Source: JACQQW01 sp964520655
GTDB taxonomy: Bacteria > Omnitrophota > Gorgyraeia > Zapsychrales > Fredricksoniimonadaceae
Direction of reading: 5' to 3'
NCBI GenBank assembly: GCA_964520655.1
Contig: CAZFNI010000008.1
Span: 1 to 64,000, forward strand
Length of the DNA: 64,000 bases
The translations under genes were made by a program, and so were the position numbers. Below, piece after piece: positions 52,764 through 62,145 of this stretch (positions within the stretch are counted from its first letter, which is position 1; each line of letters opens with the position of its first letter). The notes under the pieces are model-generated. The model was not told where the DNA came from and searched no databases. It saw nothing but the letters and a program-made list of their open reading frames with translations.

Positions 52764-55700
52764 ATGCCATCTAGAAATTTCCCAAAATCACTGATCCTGT
52801 GGGCTGTGCTGTTTGTTTTTACGGTCAATGGCGCGCTTCTGCCGTTGGCTTCTGCTCAAGCGATCGCTGTCACCGGTAAAGACATCAGCCTGCCCGCGCC
52901 GGGTGTGATGGTCCATGCCAGTCCCGCGTTTGATCCTGTGCTGATCAAGGGTTTACGTTTGCACCCGGATGATCCGCTGCTGTTTGATTTCATGGTCGAT
53001 TCCGGCAGCAGCCGCGGCATTGTCGATACCCCGCTGTTTAAGACGGAATCGCGCAAGATGATCCGGTATTTCTTAACGGCATTGACCTTGAAGGAAAATG
53101 ATGTGTGGGTCAACCTTTCTCCGTTTGAAGGGGAGAATATCATGTCCCCAGCCCTTTCCCAGACAGACATGGGACGGGAAATGTTGAAAGTGGATTATTT
53201 GCTCAAACAGCTGACCGCCACACTCATGAACCCTCAGGAAAAGACCGGGGCGGAGTTTTGGAAGAAGGTCGGGAAGAACACACGCCAGTCCGTTTTAGGC
53301 GGATACCACAAAGTCTGGATCGCGGCCGATCAGGCCAGACTGGTCCAGCGCGGTGATGCGGTTTGGATCTCGCAAGCACGTTTGAAGGTCATGATGCAAG
53401 ATGATTATTTAGCCGCGTTTAAACACGGGGATACTGCGGTTGCTTCTCATGCGCCCGAGGATAAACGCCCGGCGGTCGTTAAGGACGCGGTCAAAACGGT
53501 CATTTTACCCGCGATCGAAAAAGAGATCAATGAAGGCAGGCAGTTCGCGGGTTTAAGACAGATCTTTTACGCGACTATCCTCGCTGTGTATTATAAACAG
53601 TCCCTGCAGAATGCTTTGCTCAATCAAGTCTATAGCGACAAGGCCAAGATCGCCGGCGTACTTTCCAACGACCCGGGGGCGAAAGAGCGGATCTACGCGC
53701 AGTATTTGAAGGCCTACCGCAAAGGCGTGTTTAATTTTATCCTGGAGGAACCTGATGCCAGGATGAAGATGGTACCCCGCAAATATTTCTCCGGTGGTAT
53801 CCCTAATGCCTTAGGCGTCCCGAGAGTGTTGCGCATTGAAGAGGGGGTATTGCCGTCGTTAAGTGCGGATCAGGCGATCGTCACGACCCGCATGGATAAA
53901 GCGCAGACCTCAACAAGCAATATCCAGGACATTTTAAAGAGTCCGTTGTCTGCAAGTCAGGACGCAAAAGCCCAGGAACATATTGGAGTCCTGATCAGGT
54001 ATTTGATCAATGATCCGGATGCTCAAAATATTAAAGAAGCGCTGTCTTTTTTTGACGTGAATGTCCCCTTATTAAGAACATTATTGGAAGCTGTCAATGC
54101 GGCAGGGACGCAGGGTTTGGTGCCAGAGCGTCTGCTGATGCTGGAACATTTTGCCCAGGCGCATTTCTCTGACATGGACGCGCATTTATTTAAAGAGGGA
54201 ACACATGTTGAGGTTTATAAGAAGTTGGGGGCTCAGGTGTTCGTGGATGATGGAGGATCACAGGGGGTTTATTTTGCCGTATGGGCGCCTAATGCGAAAG
54301 AAGTGATGGTGATGGGGGATTTTAACGGCTGGCAAAAAGACACCACACGCTTGCGCCGCGATTATAACGCGGGTATATGGTGGGGATATATCCCCCAGGC
54401 GAAGGCGGGTCAGTATTATTTGTACCGTGTCATCGGCGCGGATGGCAATGAGCGCATCAAGTCCGATCCATACGCTGTTGCCAGTGAATTTGCCGACGGC
54501 GATAATCCCGGACGGTTGGCTTCGCGTATTTGGGACACTAATTATCAATGGTCGGATAAGAACTGGTTAAACACCCGCGCCCGTCGTCAGGCTCCGGACA
54601 GCCCCATGAGTATCTATGAAATGCATTTAGGTTCATGGCGGATGATCGAGGAGAATGGCAGGAAGCGCTGGATGAATTACCGGGAATTAGCTGTTGAGCT
54701 GGCGAAATATTTAAAAGAGAATGGTTTTACGCATGTGGAAATGATGCCGCCGACAGAGCACCATTATTTGCCGTCCTGGGGATATCTGGTCAATCAGTAT
54801 TTTGCCCCCAGTGCCCGTTATGGCTCGCCGCAGGACTTGATGTATTTCGTCGATTATCTGCATCAACAGGGGATCGGCGTTTTTATGGACTGGGTGCCGG
54901 GGCATTTCCCTAAGGACCAGCATGGCCTGATGGATTTTGACGGGTCGGAATTGTATTCGCACCAGGACCCCAAACAGGGGGAGCATCCGCATTGGGGCAC
55001 GCGCACATTCAATTACGGCCGCGGGGAAGTGAAGAGTTTCCTGCTTGCCAATGCGCTGTTCTGGGCGAAAGTCTATCACATCGACGGGGTGCGTGTGGAC
55101 GCTGTCAGTTCCATGCTCTATCTGGATTATGGCCGTGAGCACGGCCAATGGATCCCCAATGAACGAGGCGGTCATGAGAATTTGCAGGCCATTAGTTTTA
55201 TCCAGGATTTTAACCATCGCCTTCAGGCTGAGGGGGTTGTCACGATCGCCGAGGAATCCACATCATGGGGCGGCGTCACCGACCCCAACGGATTGGGCTT
55301 TAATTACAAATGGGCCATGGGCTGGATGAATGACACCTTAAAGTATATGGCCGAGGATCCTCTTTACCGCGTGCATCATCGAGGGAAATTAAGTTTCTTT
55401 CTGCATTATGCTAATTCAGAGAAATATCTTCTGGCACTGTCTCACGACGAGGTGGTGCATTTAAAGGGATCACTATTGAGGAAAATGCCGGGCGATGACT
55501 GGCAGAAGCTGGCGAATTTAAAAGTATTGATGGGGCTTCTGTACACCATGCCGGGTAAGAAATTACTATTCATGGGCGGAGAATTCGGCCAGGAAGAAGA
55601 ATGGAATGAGAATATAGCCTTGAGTTGGGGTGTGTTAAATAAACCCGGGCATACCGGCGTTGCCCGATGGACGAAAGCGCTCAATGAGATCTACCGCGAT

Positions 55701-56288
55701 AATCCTGCGCTGCATGTGTATGATACCGATCCGCAGCGTTTCAGCTGGGACACAGTGGACAATGATAAAGACCCGGTGTTTTCTTTTTATCGCTACGGCG
55801 ATGATCATAAAAGCCCGGCACTGGTCGTGATCAATGCTTCTCCAAATCCATTGCAGGATTACCGATTGGGCGTGCCTTTCGAGGGTGAATGGGAAGTGGT
55901 GCTCAATTCGGATGACCCGGCCTTTGAGGGTAGTGGCTATCCGGTGGCTGCCAGCACCTATACCCAGAAAGGGGCAACACGCGGCCGGCCGTTTACTATT
56001 TCTATGAATATACCGCCTTTAGGGGTCATGGTGATCGTGCCTAAAGGGCAGGCCGCAACAAAACGTGATGCGGGTATGACAGCGAAAGAATTGACGATGG
56101 ACGCTCCAGGGGGGGTTGATCTGACATTAAAGAACAATGAATTAAAAGTCAGCAGCGGCAATGCGTCTGCGGCAAAGCAACTGGATGAGGCGATGGTATT
56201 GGAATTTAAACAAGGCCGATTTGACGGCATCAATCCTGTCATCGTGCGGGTGATGCCTGGCAATGATGGGAAAGGGGAAGTTTATTAA
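52764..56288 (+). CDS. Exported glycogen branching enzyme with shared end modules
   Basis: 1174 residues from ATG 52764. A signal peptide (1-32, ends ASA) precedes the N-terminal module (LPAPGVMVHASPAFDP ... VWVNLSPFE ... PRKYFSGG at 338-345). A linker leads to a full GlgB: CBM48-like domain from about 500 (YFAVWAPNA), then the GH13 barrel with nucleophile D779 (GVRVDAV), acid E830 (IAEEST) and D895 (SHDEVV), spaced as in E. coli GlgB. GlgB makes alpha-1,6 branches in alpha-glucans. After the barrel C-domain come DAGMT at 1102 and a C-terminal module GGVDL...NPVIVRV. Export of a branching enzyme is unusual. It starts a unit with the debranching gene right after its stop. Confidence 0.9.
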   Translation: MPSRNFPKSLILWAVLFVFTVNGALLPLASAQAIAVTGKDISLPAPGVMVHASPAFDPVLIKGLRLHPDDPLLFDFMVDSGSSRGIVDTPLFKTESRKMIRYFLTALTLKENDVWVNLSPFEGENIMSPALSQTDMGREMLKVDYLLKQLTATLMNPQEKTGAEFWKKVGKNTRQSVLGGYHKVWIAADQARLVQRGDAVWISQARLKVMMQDDYLAAFKHGDTAVASHAPEDKRPAVVKDAVKTVILPAIEKEINEGRQFAGLRQIFYATILAVYYKQSLQNALLNQVYSDKAKIAGVLSNDPGAKERIYAQYLKAYRKGVFNFILEEPDARMKMVPRKYFSGGIPNALGVPRVLRIEEGVLPSLSADQAIVTTRMDKAQTSTSNIQDILKSPLSASQDAKAQEHIGVLIRYLINDPDAQNIKEALSFFDVNVPLLRTLLEAVNAAGTQGLVPERLLMLEHFAQAHFSDMDAHLFKEGTHVEVYKKLGAQVFVDDGGSQGVYFAVWAPNAKEVMVMGDFNGWQKDTTRLRRDYNAGIWWGYIPQAKAGQYYLYRVIGADGNERIKSDPYAVASEFADGDNPGRLASRIWDTNYQWSDKNWLNTRARRQAPDSPMSIYEMHLGSWRMIEENGRKRWMNYRELAVELAKYLKENGFTHVEMMPPTEHHYLPSWGYLVNQYFAPSARYGSPQDLMYFVDYLHQQGIGVFMDWVPGHFPKDQHGLMDFDGSELYSHQDPKQGEHPHWGTRTFNYGRGEVKSFLLANALFWAKVYHIDGVRVDAVSSMLYLDYGREHGQWIPNERGGHENLQAISFIQDFNHRLQAEGVVTIAEESTSWGGVTDPNGLGFNYKWAMGWMNDTLKYMAEDPLYRVHHRGKLSFFLHYANSEKYLLALSHDEVVHLKGSLLRKMPGDDWQKLANLKVLMGLLYTMPGKKLLFMGGEFGQEEEWNENIALSWGVLNKPGHTGVARWTKALNEIYRDNPALHVYDTDPQRFSWDTVDNDKDPVFSFYRYGDDHKSPALVVINASPNPLQDYRLGVPFEGEWEVVLNSDDPAFEGSGYPVAASTYTQKGATRGRPFTISMNIPPLGVMVIVPKGQAATKRDAGMTAKELTMDAPGGVDLTLKNNELKVSSGNASAAKQLDEAMVLEFKQGRFDGINPVIVRVMPGNDGKGEVY

Positions 56289-58098
56289 GTGTTTATGAAG
56301 CCCGTGAGATGGATATCCAGGATCGTTGCGTGTGTATTTCTGATCAATACATTGTCTTTGCCTGTTGCTCAAGCGCAGGAATTGTCACTGCCGCGTCCCG
56401 GCGTGATGGTGGCCTTAAGCCCCAAGGCCGAGCCGGCTGTTTTAACCGGAATTAAGATCCATCCTGATCAGCCATTCCGTTTCGATTTTATCATCGACGA
56501 GGGTGGCGCTCCATTAACAGAGAATCAGTTGAAGAATGAAGCCTCCGATCTGGCCAAATATTTTCTGGCAGCGCTGACTATCCCGGAAAAAGATCTGTGG
56601 GTCAATTTAAGTCCCTACGAAAAAGACCGCGTGATCCCGGATAGTTTCGGTGCGACCGCCATGGGCCGGGATATGCTGGCGTCGGATTATTTGCTTAAAC
56701 AGATCGCATCGTCGCTGTTCTATCCCATGAGTGAAAAGGGTGGTGAATTCTGGCGCAATGTGCGCGCGCAGGCCAAAGAGCGTTTCGGCAATGCGGATAT
56801 CCCGGTCAATGCGACAAATAAGGTTTGGATCGTTCCTCAAAAAGCCGTGGTGTATGTGAATCCCGATGGGACAGCCGCCTATGTGACGTCAGCGAGATTG
56901 AAGGTCATGCTGGAGGCGGATTATTTAGCCGCGAATAAGCAGGGGATCAAGAAGGCATCCCCGGCAACCCAGCTCTCCGAACAGGTCGTCCGTCAGGTCA
57001 TCTTGCCGGCATTAGACCGTGAGGTCAACGAAGGGCAGCATTTTGCCCGTCTGAGACAAGCGTATCATTCGCTGATCTTAGCAGCATGGTTTAAGCGGGA
57101 TGCGAAGCAACATTTGTTGGCCAAAGTGTTTGCCGACAAGGTTAAGACTGCCGGTGTCCATGTGGATGATCCCAGGGAACAAGAGCATATTTATCAGCAT
57201 TATCTGGAATCTTTTAAGAAAGGCGTTTTTAATCTCATTCGCGACGAGGAGGGGCAGAGAGTTCCTCGGAAATATTTTTCTGGTGGGGCGAATCTTAATT
57301 TAGAAGGTGTGTTTGAACGCAGCCCTCAATTGCCGGATGCCGGAATGACTTCCGGGAAAAAACAGGTCAGCATTGATCTGGCCATGGCCGCGGCTCCAAA
57401 GCAGCAGCCAAAGATCTGGTGGCGCGAGAGCGGCACTACCCATGTGGTGGAATCCATGCCGGTGGCGGCCCTGCGCCGGCAAACTAATGATCCTGGCATC
57501 GGCAAATTCACCGATCTTGGAAGATACTATCGAGAGACGGCAAGCAAAAAAGGCATAACGGTCTTAAGCCTTTTGCCTTTTTATCCAGTGCTTGAAGAAA
57601 GCCCGTATGCCCCTTTGAGCATGTACGCGTTAAATGAGGACTATATTGATTGGAGGCGTTTTTTAGAGAAAGAGTTGTGGGTCAAGGATCCTGTTTTGCT
57701 TAAGAAAACAACTGCTCCAGGCAAAGAACAGCGCGAGATCCATTATGAGTCCGTGCGGCAACGGGAGAAGGGGGTCGCGGCCGAGGCCTATGCATTGCTT
57801 TTAAAGAACCCTTCGGGAAGATATAAAGAATTGATCGCGGACCTGAAAAATTTCGCGGCTAAAGAGGATCGTTTGGGTCGTGAATTGCGTCTTTACGCGC
57901 AATTAAGAGCCAGGGAAGATGGAAGTAGCGGAAGCGTTGATCTGTATGTGTTCAAGCAATGGCTTGCTTATCGTCAGTTTAAGGACGCTGTAGAACAGGT
58001 GCATATGGCTGGTGGCAGGATCGTATTTGATATCCCGTTCTTTAGGGGAAAGAAAAGCGTCGACGCGGCGTACCATCCGGAATATTTCCGTGATGCCA
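56289..58098 (+). CDS. Exported modular GH77 4-alpha-glucanotransferase (3' end in gap)
   Basis: 603 residues before the gap, from GTG 56289 or ATG 56295. Signal peptide (1-29, ends AQA), then the same N-terminal module (LPRPGVMVALSPKAEP, VWVNLSPYE, NKVWIVP, PRKYFSGG at 326-333), then DAGMT (350) and DLAMA (363) junction motifs. From about 385 it resembles the first half of MalQ/GH77: GIGKFTDLGRYY, then YVFKQWLAYRQFKDAVEQVH, GGRIVFDIPFF and HPEYF. The catalytic residues of GH77 would lie after this point, in the gap. The stop found just past the Ns is an artefact. Probably continuous with the GH133 part at 58199. Confidence 0.8.
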
Positions 58099-58198
58099 NN
58101 NNNNNNNNNNNNNNNNNNNNNNNNNNNNNNNNNNNNNNNNNNNNNNNNNNNNNNNNNNNNNNNNNNNNNNNNNNNNNNNNNNNNNNNNNNNNNNNNNN
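58099..58198. other. Assembly gap (100 Ns)
   Basis: Exactly 100 Ns, a placeholder of unknown true size, inside the alpha-glucan debranching gene. The reading frame before (GH77) and after (GH133) the run differ, which means nothing given the unknown length. Confidence 0.98.
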
Positions 58199-59956
58199 AC
58201 GGAAAGCGCGGGTTTTATTGGGATCACCATCGGAGATCTAACCGGTGATCCCGAAAGCATCAAGGTTCAGGCGGACGGGGCGTCCTATTGGCGTTACCGC
58301 ATCCCTATGCCCAAGGATCCGGATTATAAAGAAAGGACCCGTGTTGATCTGGGGCCGTTTATTTTGTTCCATACGCAAAAGGACCCCAAGTTCCATGTAT
58401 CCCCGCGCGATGTGCTTAATGCATCCAAGGATCTGCTGGTGCTGGTCAAAGGTATTTTTGAAAGTGCTCTGGATTCTTATGTCAAACACCGCAAACGCCA
58501 GGGGAAAGATGTCGTCGAGGTGTGGGCAGGCAGCAGGGGTTGGTTCATGGAGCAGTGGGGAAGGGACACGTTCATTTCCATGACGGGGGTGCTGTTATCC
58601 ACCGGCCGTTTTGAGGAGGCAAAGAATCTGATGTTAAGTTTCAGTCGTTTGCAGAAAAACGGGCTGATCCCTAACCGCATTGCTGATTCCAGTCAACCGC
58701 AAGCCAGCGAATATAACACCGTTGACGCGCCGCTGTTGTTCATCCAGGCGGTCAAGAAATACGGGGATTACACGAAAGATCGTTCGTTCCTTGAGGGTAT
58801 GGTTCCTGTCATTGCCAAGATCATCAGTGCTTATGAGCAGGGGACGGGGTATGACAAACAGAAACATATCAATGATGATCCCTATCAAAATGTGCACCGT
58901 ATTGAAATGGATGCTAGAGATGGCTTGATCGCTGGACCGGCGCAGGCCACCTGGATGGACGCTGATCCGCATGGGACAGGCCCGGTCACGCCGCGTAACG
59001 GTAAGGCGGTTGAGATCAATGCACTGTGGTATGCCAGCCTTTTATTTTATGTGCAGCTACTGAAAAGTGTCGACCCCCAGTCGAATGGGGAACTAATCAG
59101 CCATTATGAACAGCTGGCCCAAAAGGTTAAAAAAAGTTTTAATGAGCGATTTTGGAATGAATCGGAGAGTGCGTTGTTGGATGTTATCGACGGAGATCCT
59201 CACGGTGGTGCCATTCGTCCCAATATGATCATGGCAGTCAGTCTGGGTGAAGATCTGCTTTCTTTGGAGAGACAAAAGATGGTGCTAGATAGTGTTCAGA
59301 AAGATCTGTTAACGCCGCAAGGTCTGCGGACGCTTTCGCCAAGGGATTCCTATTACCGGCCTTACTACGATACGGAAACACAGCCTTACCCGGCAGATAA
59401 GAATTTCGGCCAGCATAAAGATTATGCCTATCATCAGGGAACGGTTTGGCCCTGGCTTATCGGGCCTTATGTGGATGCGTTGGTGAAAGTCCAGCAGCAG
59501 GAAGGACGGTCACGCCAGGAGATACAGGACAGCGTTAAGGCGGTTTTAAGTTTTCTAGTCCAGGAATTTTTGTCGTCCGGTTCTTTGCATGAAGTCTATG
59601 ATGCCGATCTAAGGAGTGACGGAACAAGGCATCCGGGCGGAAATACATCACAGGCCTGGAGCCTAGCGGAAGTCTTTCGCGTGCTCATGGAATACGGCAT
59701 TTTGCCCCAGTCCTTGAAGGATTATTTACCGGGGGCGCCTGACAGTGCTCAAATACCAAAAGACGCTGCATTGCCCACAGGTGGTATTGATCTTAGTGCG
59801 GCGGATTTATTTCTAGAAATACAGAAGAGCGGCCGGGGAGCTCAATACAGCCTTGATCCCGGCGTGTTAAAACGGCTTAAAGATGTTCCCGGTTTTGTGC
59901 CGGTCGTCATAAGCGTACAGCCGGTCAAAGATCTCACATTGTTCTTAGCCCATTAA
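58199..59956 (+). CDS. GH133 amylo-1,6-glucosidase part with shared C-terminal module (5' partial)
   Basis: 585 residues, open from the gap in the frame TESAGFIGITIGDL. SRGWFMEQWGRDTFISMTGVLLSTGRFEEA, NGLIPNRI, EYNTVDAPLLF and later FGQHKDYAYHQGTVWPWLIGPY (quoted in parts) are the alpha/alpha-barrel of glycogen debranching glucosidases (GDE_C, GH133). The enzyme frees the alpha-1,6-linked stub. The C-terminus has the shared module GGIDL ... GFVPVVISVQPV. Together with the GH77 part it would form a two-activity debranching enzyme. The upstream gene makes branches, so the pair acts on the same polymer. No start codon or ribosome binding site is visible, supporting one gene across the gap. Confidence 0.85.
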   Translation, partial: TESAGFIGITIGDLTGDPESIKVQADGASYWRYRIPMPKDPDYKERTRVDLGPFILFHTQKDPKFHVSPRDVLNASKDLLVLVKGIFESALDSYVKHRKRQGKDVVEVWAGSRGWFMEQWGRDTFISMTGVLLSTGRFEEAKNLMLSFSRLQKNGLIPNRIADSSQPQASEYNTVDAPLLFIQAVKKYGDYTKDRSFLEGMVPVIAKIISAYEQGTGYDKQKHINDDPYQNVHRIEMDARDGLIAGPAQATWMDADPHGTGPVTPRNGKAVEINALWYASLLFYVQLLKSVDPQSNGELISHYEQLAQKVKKSFNERFWNESESALLDVIDGDPHGGAIRPNMIMAVSLGEDLLSLERQKMVLDSVQKDLLTPQGLRTLSPRDSYYRPYYDTETQPYPADKNFGQHKDYAYHQGTVWPWLIGPYVDALVKVQQQEGRSRQEIQDSVKAVLSFLVQEFLSSGSLHEVYDADLRSDGTRHPGGNTSQAWSLAEVFRVLMEYGILPQSLKDYLPGAPDSAQIPKDAALPTGGIDLSAADLFLEIQKSGRGAQYSLDPGVLKRLKDVPGFVPVVISVQPVKDLTLFLAH

Positions 59957-60039
59957 GAGCGATCATTTTTGACAGCCTCAAAAATTTCCTTCCCAAAGTT
60001 TTAAAAAAGCGCAGAATAGATGAAATTCAACAGTGAGAG

Positions 60040-62124
60040 GTGTTTATTAAAAGCATTCTGGCAATCATTTTTGGTGTTTTCCTCGGTATTTATGCAGCGC
60101 TTATCCTTTCGTTCCTGTTCTTTCCGCTGATCGGGACGGTGGATGCTCAATTCATGGCGGGCGTTATCGACAGTCATCATCAGATCTATCCTGAAACGCG
60201 CGAGGTGATGTTCTACCGTTTAAGCGTGATCTTGGGATTTTGTTTTGGAATGCTTGGCGCTTTTGGCCGTTGTTTCATTGTGCGTTTTAGTCCCATTGTG
60301 ATCAGTCTTGTGCCGCTTGTATTGTCGTTAAATCTCGCCATGATGTGGATGATCAGAAGCACAGGCCCGGGAGATTTTTATACAGCCGCCGATGCGGCGG
60401 GGCAGTTTTCTTTTAAGGCATTTCTTTCCGCGCTGCCATTTGCCGTGATCTTTGTGGTGACGGTAGTTGCGGCGATGTTAAATCCGACGGATCAGCGATA
60501 CCGTGCAGAGGGATCATTATTTAAAGGGGGTGCGCGGACGCCGCGGCGTAAAATGAATTTTCCGTCTTGGTTTAAATACGCGGCCGTTCTAGCGGTTTTG
60601 ATCGTGCTTCTGCTGCCACGATCAAATATGTCGGAAGATCTTGGGCTTTATGATTATCATCGCCCCACATTCTTTATCGGTCCCGCGCTGTATCAAATGT
60701 CATCGGATAAACTTGTCCCGGGCAAGGATTTTTCCGTGCAGTACGGCCTGGGCCAAAGTTTTGTCAGCGCATTGTTTTTAGGTAAGACATTACCGGACAC
60801 ACTGGTGCGACTGAATATGTTGCATGCCGGGGTAAAGATATTCTTTTTCTTTTGTTTGTTTGTCTTTTGTGTCCGGTTCTTAAGAAATACGTTTTATGCC
60901 GTGATCGTGGTTTTTTCTGCACTAGCGCTTCAGGTGTTGACTTATGCATTGCCCGACGGACGTTTTACCGAATCAACGCTGATCGTCCCTTCCGTTGGTG
61001 CTTATCGACATGCTTTTGTTCCGTTGGTGTGGCTTTTCGCGTTGGAATTCTTTAGAAGACCTAAAAGTGTTCCTGTATTTGCGGCATTGTGTGCGTTGAT
61101 CGGGGCTTCTCTGTTCTGGGTCAATGATACCGGTATTGGCTGCTTGGTGACGACGGCGGGATTGGCGATATTAAGACCGTATCAAAGTTTCTTTAAGAAC
61201 CTATTATCGGCAGCGGCGATCGTTATTTTTAGTCTGGCAAGTTTCGCGCTGTTAGGGGTTTTAGTGTACGGCCCGTCATTTGCGTCAGTCAATTATGCGG
61301 AGATGTTCAAATACATGCGTTTATTTGCCAGCGGCTACGCTTCAGTGAAAGCGCATTGGTCATTTCATCCGCTGGATCTGATCATGCACATTATCTCTAA
61401 TGTGGTGATCGTCAGTACGATCGTGTTCGCCTTCCTTGAGAGGCGCAAGGTCTTTGCCCGTTTCTTATTACTGATCGCTCTCTTTGCGGCGATGATCAAG
61501 CTTAAGTTCATCAATCAGACATCATCCCAGCACTTTTTCGGTGATATTTATCCGTTACTCATCATCGCGGGCTATTGGCTCAATAAAATATTGCCGCTGC
61601 GTCCTGGCCGAAACGGTTTACAACGAGGGATCATTCTGTTTGTCGTACTGCTCTTGACCTTTGATGCGGTGGAAGCGCATCGCGGGATACATGCCGGTAT
61701 TAGATCCTACTGGAATTCTCCACAAACGTTTGTGCTGCCGGGTATGCTGAAAGGGAAGCTAAGATCAGCAGGAGAGGATCAGAATGGATTTACCACTTCT
61801 AGATCCGACAGGGATCTGATCGAGAAATATATCCCTGCCGGGCAGAGGGTCTTTCTGGTTAGTTACGACGATGTGGCGTATTTGCTGGAAAGCCGAAGGG
61901 CGCCCGGTTCGCCGTTTGTTCCGATGATGGACATTGTTTTTACGAAAAACATGGATGATTTTTACCGCAATGCTTTAAAAGAGCGATTTGTGTTCATTGA
62001 TTATCGAGCGCTCAACGCGCCGCTGGCGAAGGTGTTGTTGGCGGGTTTTGATTTTAAGGAAAAAGCTCAGTATTTACTGCTTTTAGAAAATAAAAACAGG
62101 GACAACTCTTTGCTGCTTAAATAA
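60040..62124 (+). CDS. Polytopic membrane protein of unknown function
   Basis: 694 residues from GTG 60040, about 13-14 membrane helices and a C-terminal soluble part (about 575-694). The order of helices and the loop after helix 5 (SEDLGLYDYHRPTFFIGPALYQ), with an acidic pair and HHQIYPETRE near the start, recall GT-C-like membrane glycosyltransferases, but I cannot confirm a family. Function unknown; location inner membrane. It lies 83 bases after the debranching gene and its final codons form one arm of a terminator hairpin. Confidence 0.6.
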   Translation: MFIKSILAIIFGVFLGIYAALILSFLFFPLIGTVDAQFMAGVIDSHHQIYPETREVMFYRLSVILGFCFGMLGAFGRCFIVRFSPIVISLVPLVLSLNLAMMWMIRSTGPGDFYTAADAAGQFSFKAFLSALPFAVIFVVTVVAAMLNPTDQRYRAEGSLFKGGARTPRRKMNFPSWFKYAAVLAVLIVLLLPRSNMSEDLGLYDYHRPTFFIGPALYQMSSDKLVPGKDFSVQYGLGQSFVSALFLGKTLPDTLVRLNMLHAGVKIFFFFCLFVFCVRFLRNTFYAVIVVFSALALQVLTYALPDGRFTESTLIVPSVGAYRHAFVPLVWLFALEFFRRPKSVPVFAALCALIGASLFWVNDTGIGCLVTTAGLAILRPYQSFFKNLLSAAAIVIFSLASFALLGVLVYGPSFASVNYAEMFKYMRLFASGYASVKAHWSFHPLDLIMHIISNVVIVSTIVFAFLERRKVFARFLLLIALFAAMIKLKFINQTSSQHFFGDIYPLLIIAGYWLNKILPLRPGRNGLQRGIILFVVLLLTFDAVEAHRGIHAGIRSYWNSPQTFVLPGMLKGKLRSAGEDQNGFTTSRSDRDLIEKYIPAGQRVFLVSYDDVAYLLESRRAPGSPFVPMMDIVFTKNMDDFYRNALKERFVFIDYRALNAPLAKVLLAGFDFKEKAQYLLLLENKNRDNSLLLK

Positions 62125-62138
62125 GAGCTGTCCCTGTT
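62095..62138. terminator. Bidirectional terminator between convergent genes
   Basis: AACAGGGACA (62095-62104) pairs with TGTCCCTGTT (62129-62138), extended inward by ACTCTT/AAGAGC with one mismatch. It overlaps the last codons of the membrane protein gene and ends 8 bases before the stop of the oxidase gene. Confidence 0.65.
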
Positions 62139-62145
62139 GTCAGAC

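Noticed and set aside
56289..58241. A GH77 protein that seems to stop at 58241 just after the Ns
   Set aside because: The real coding frame after the gap is another one (GH133 continuing to 59956); frame across a placeholder gap has no meaning.
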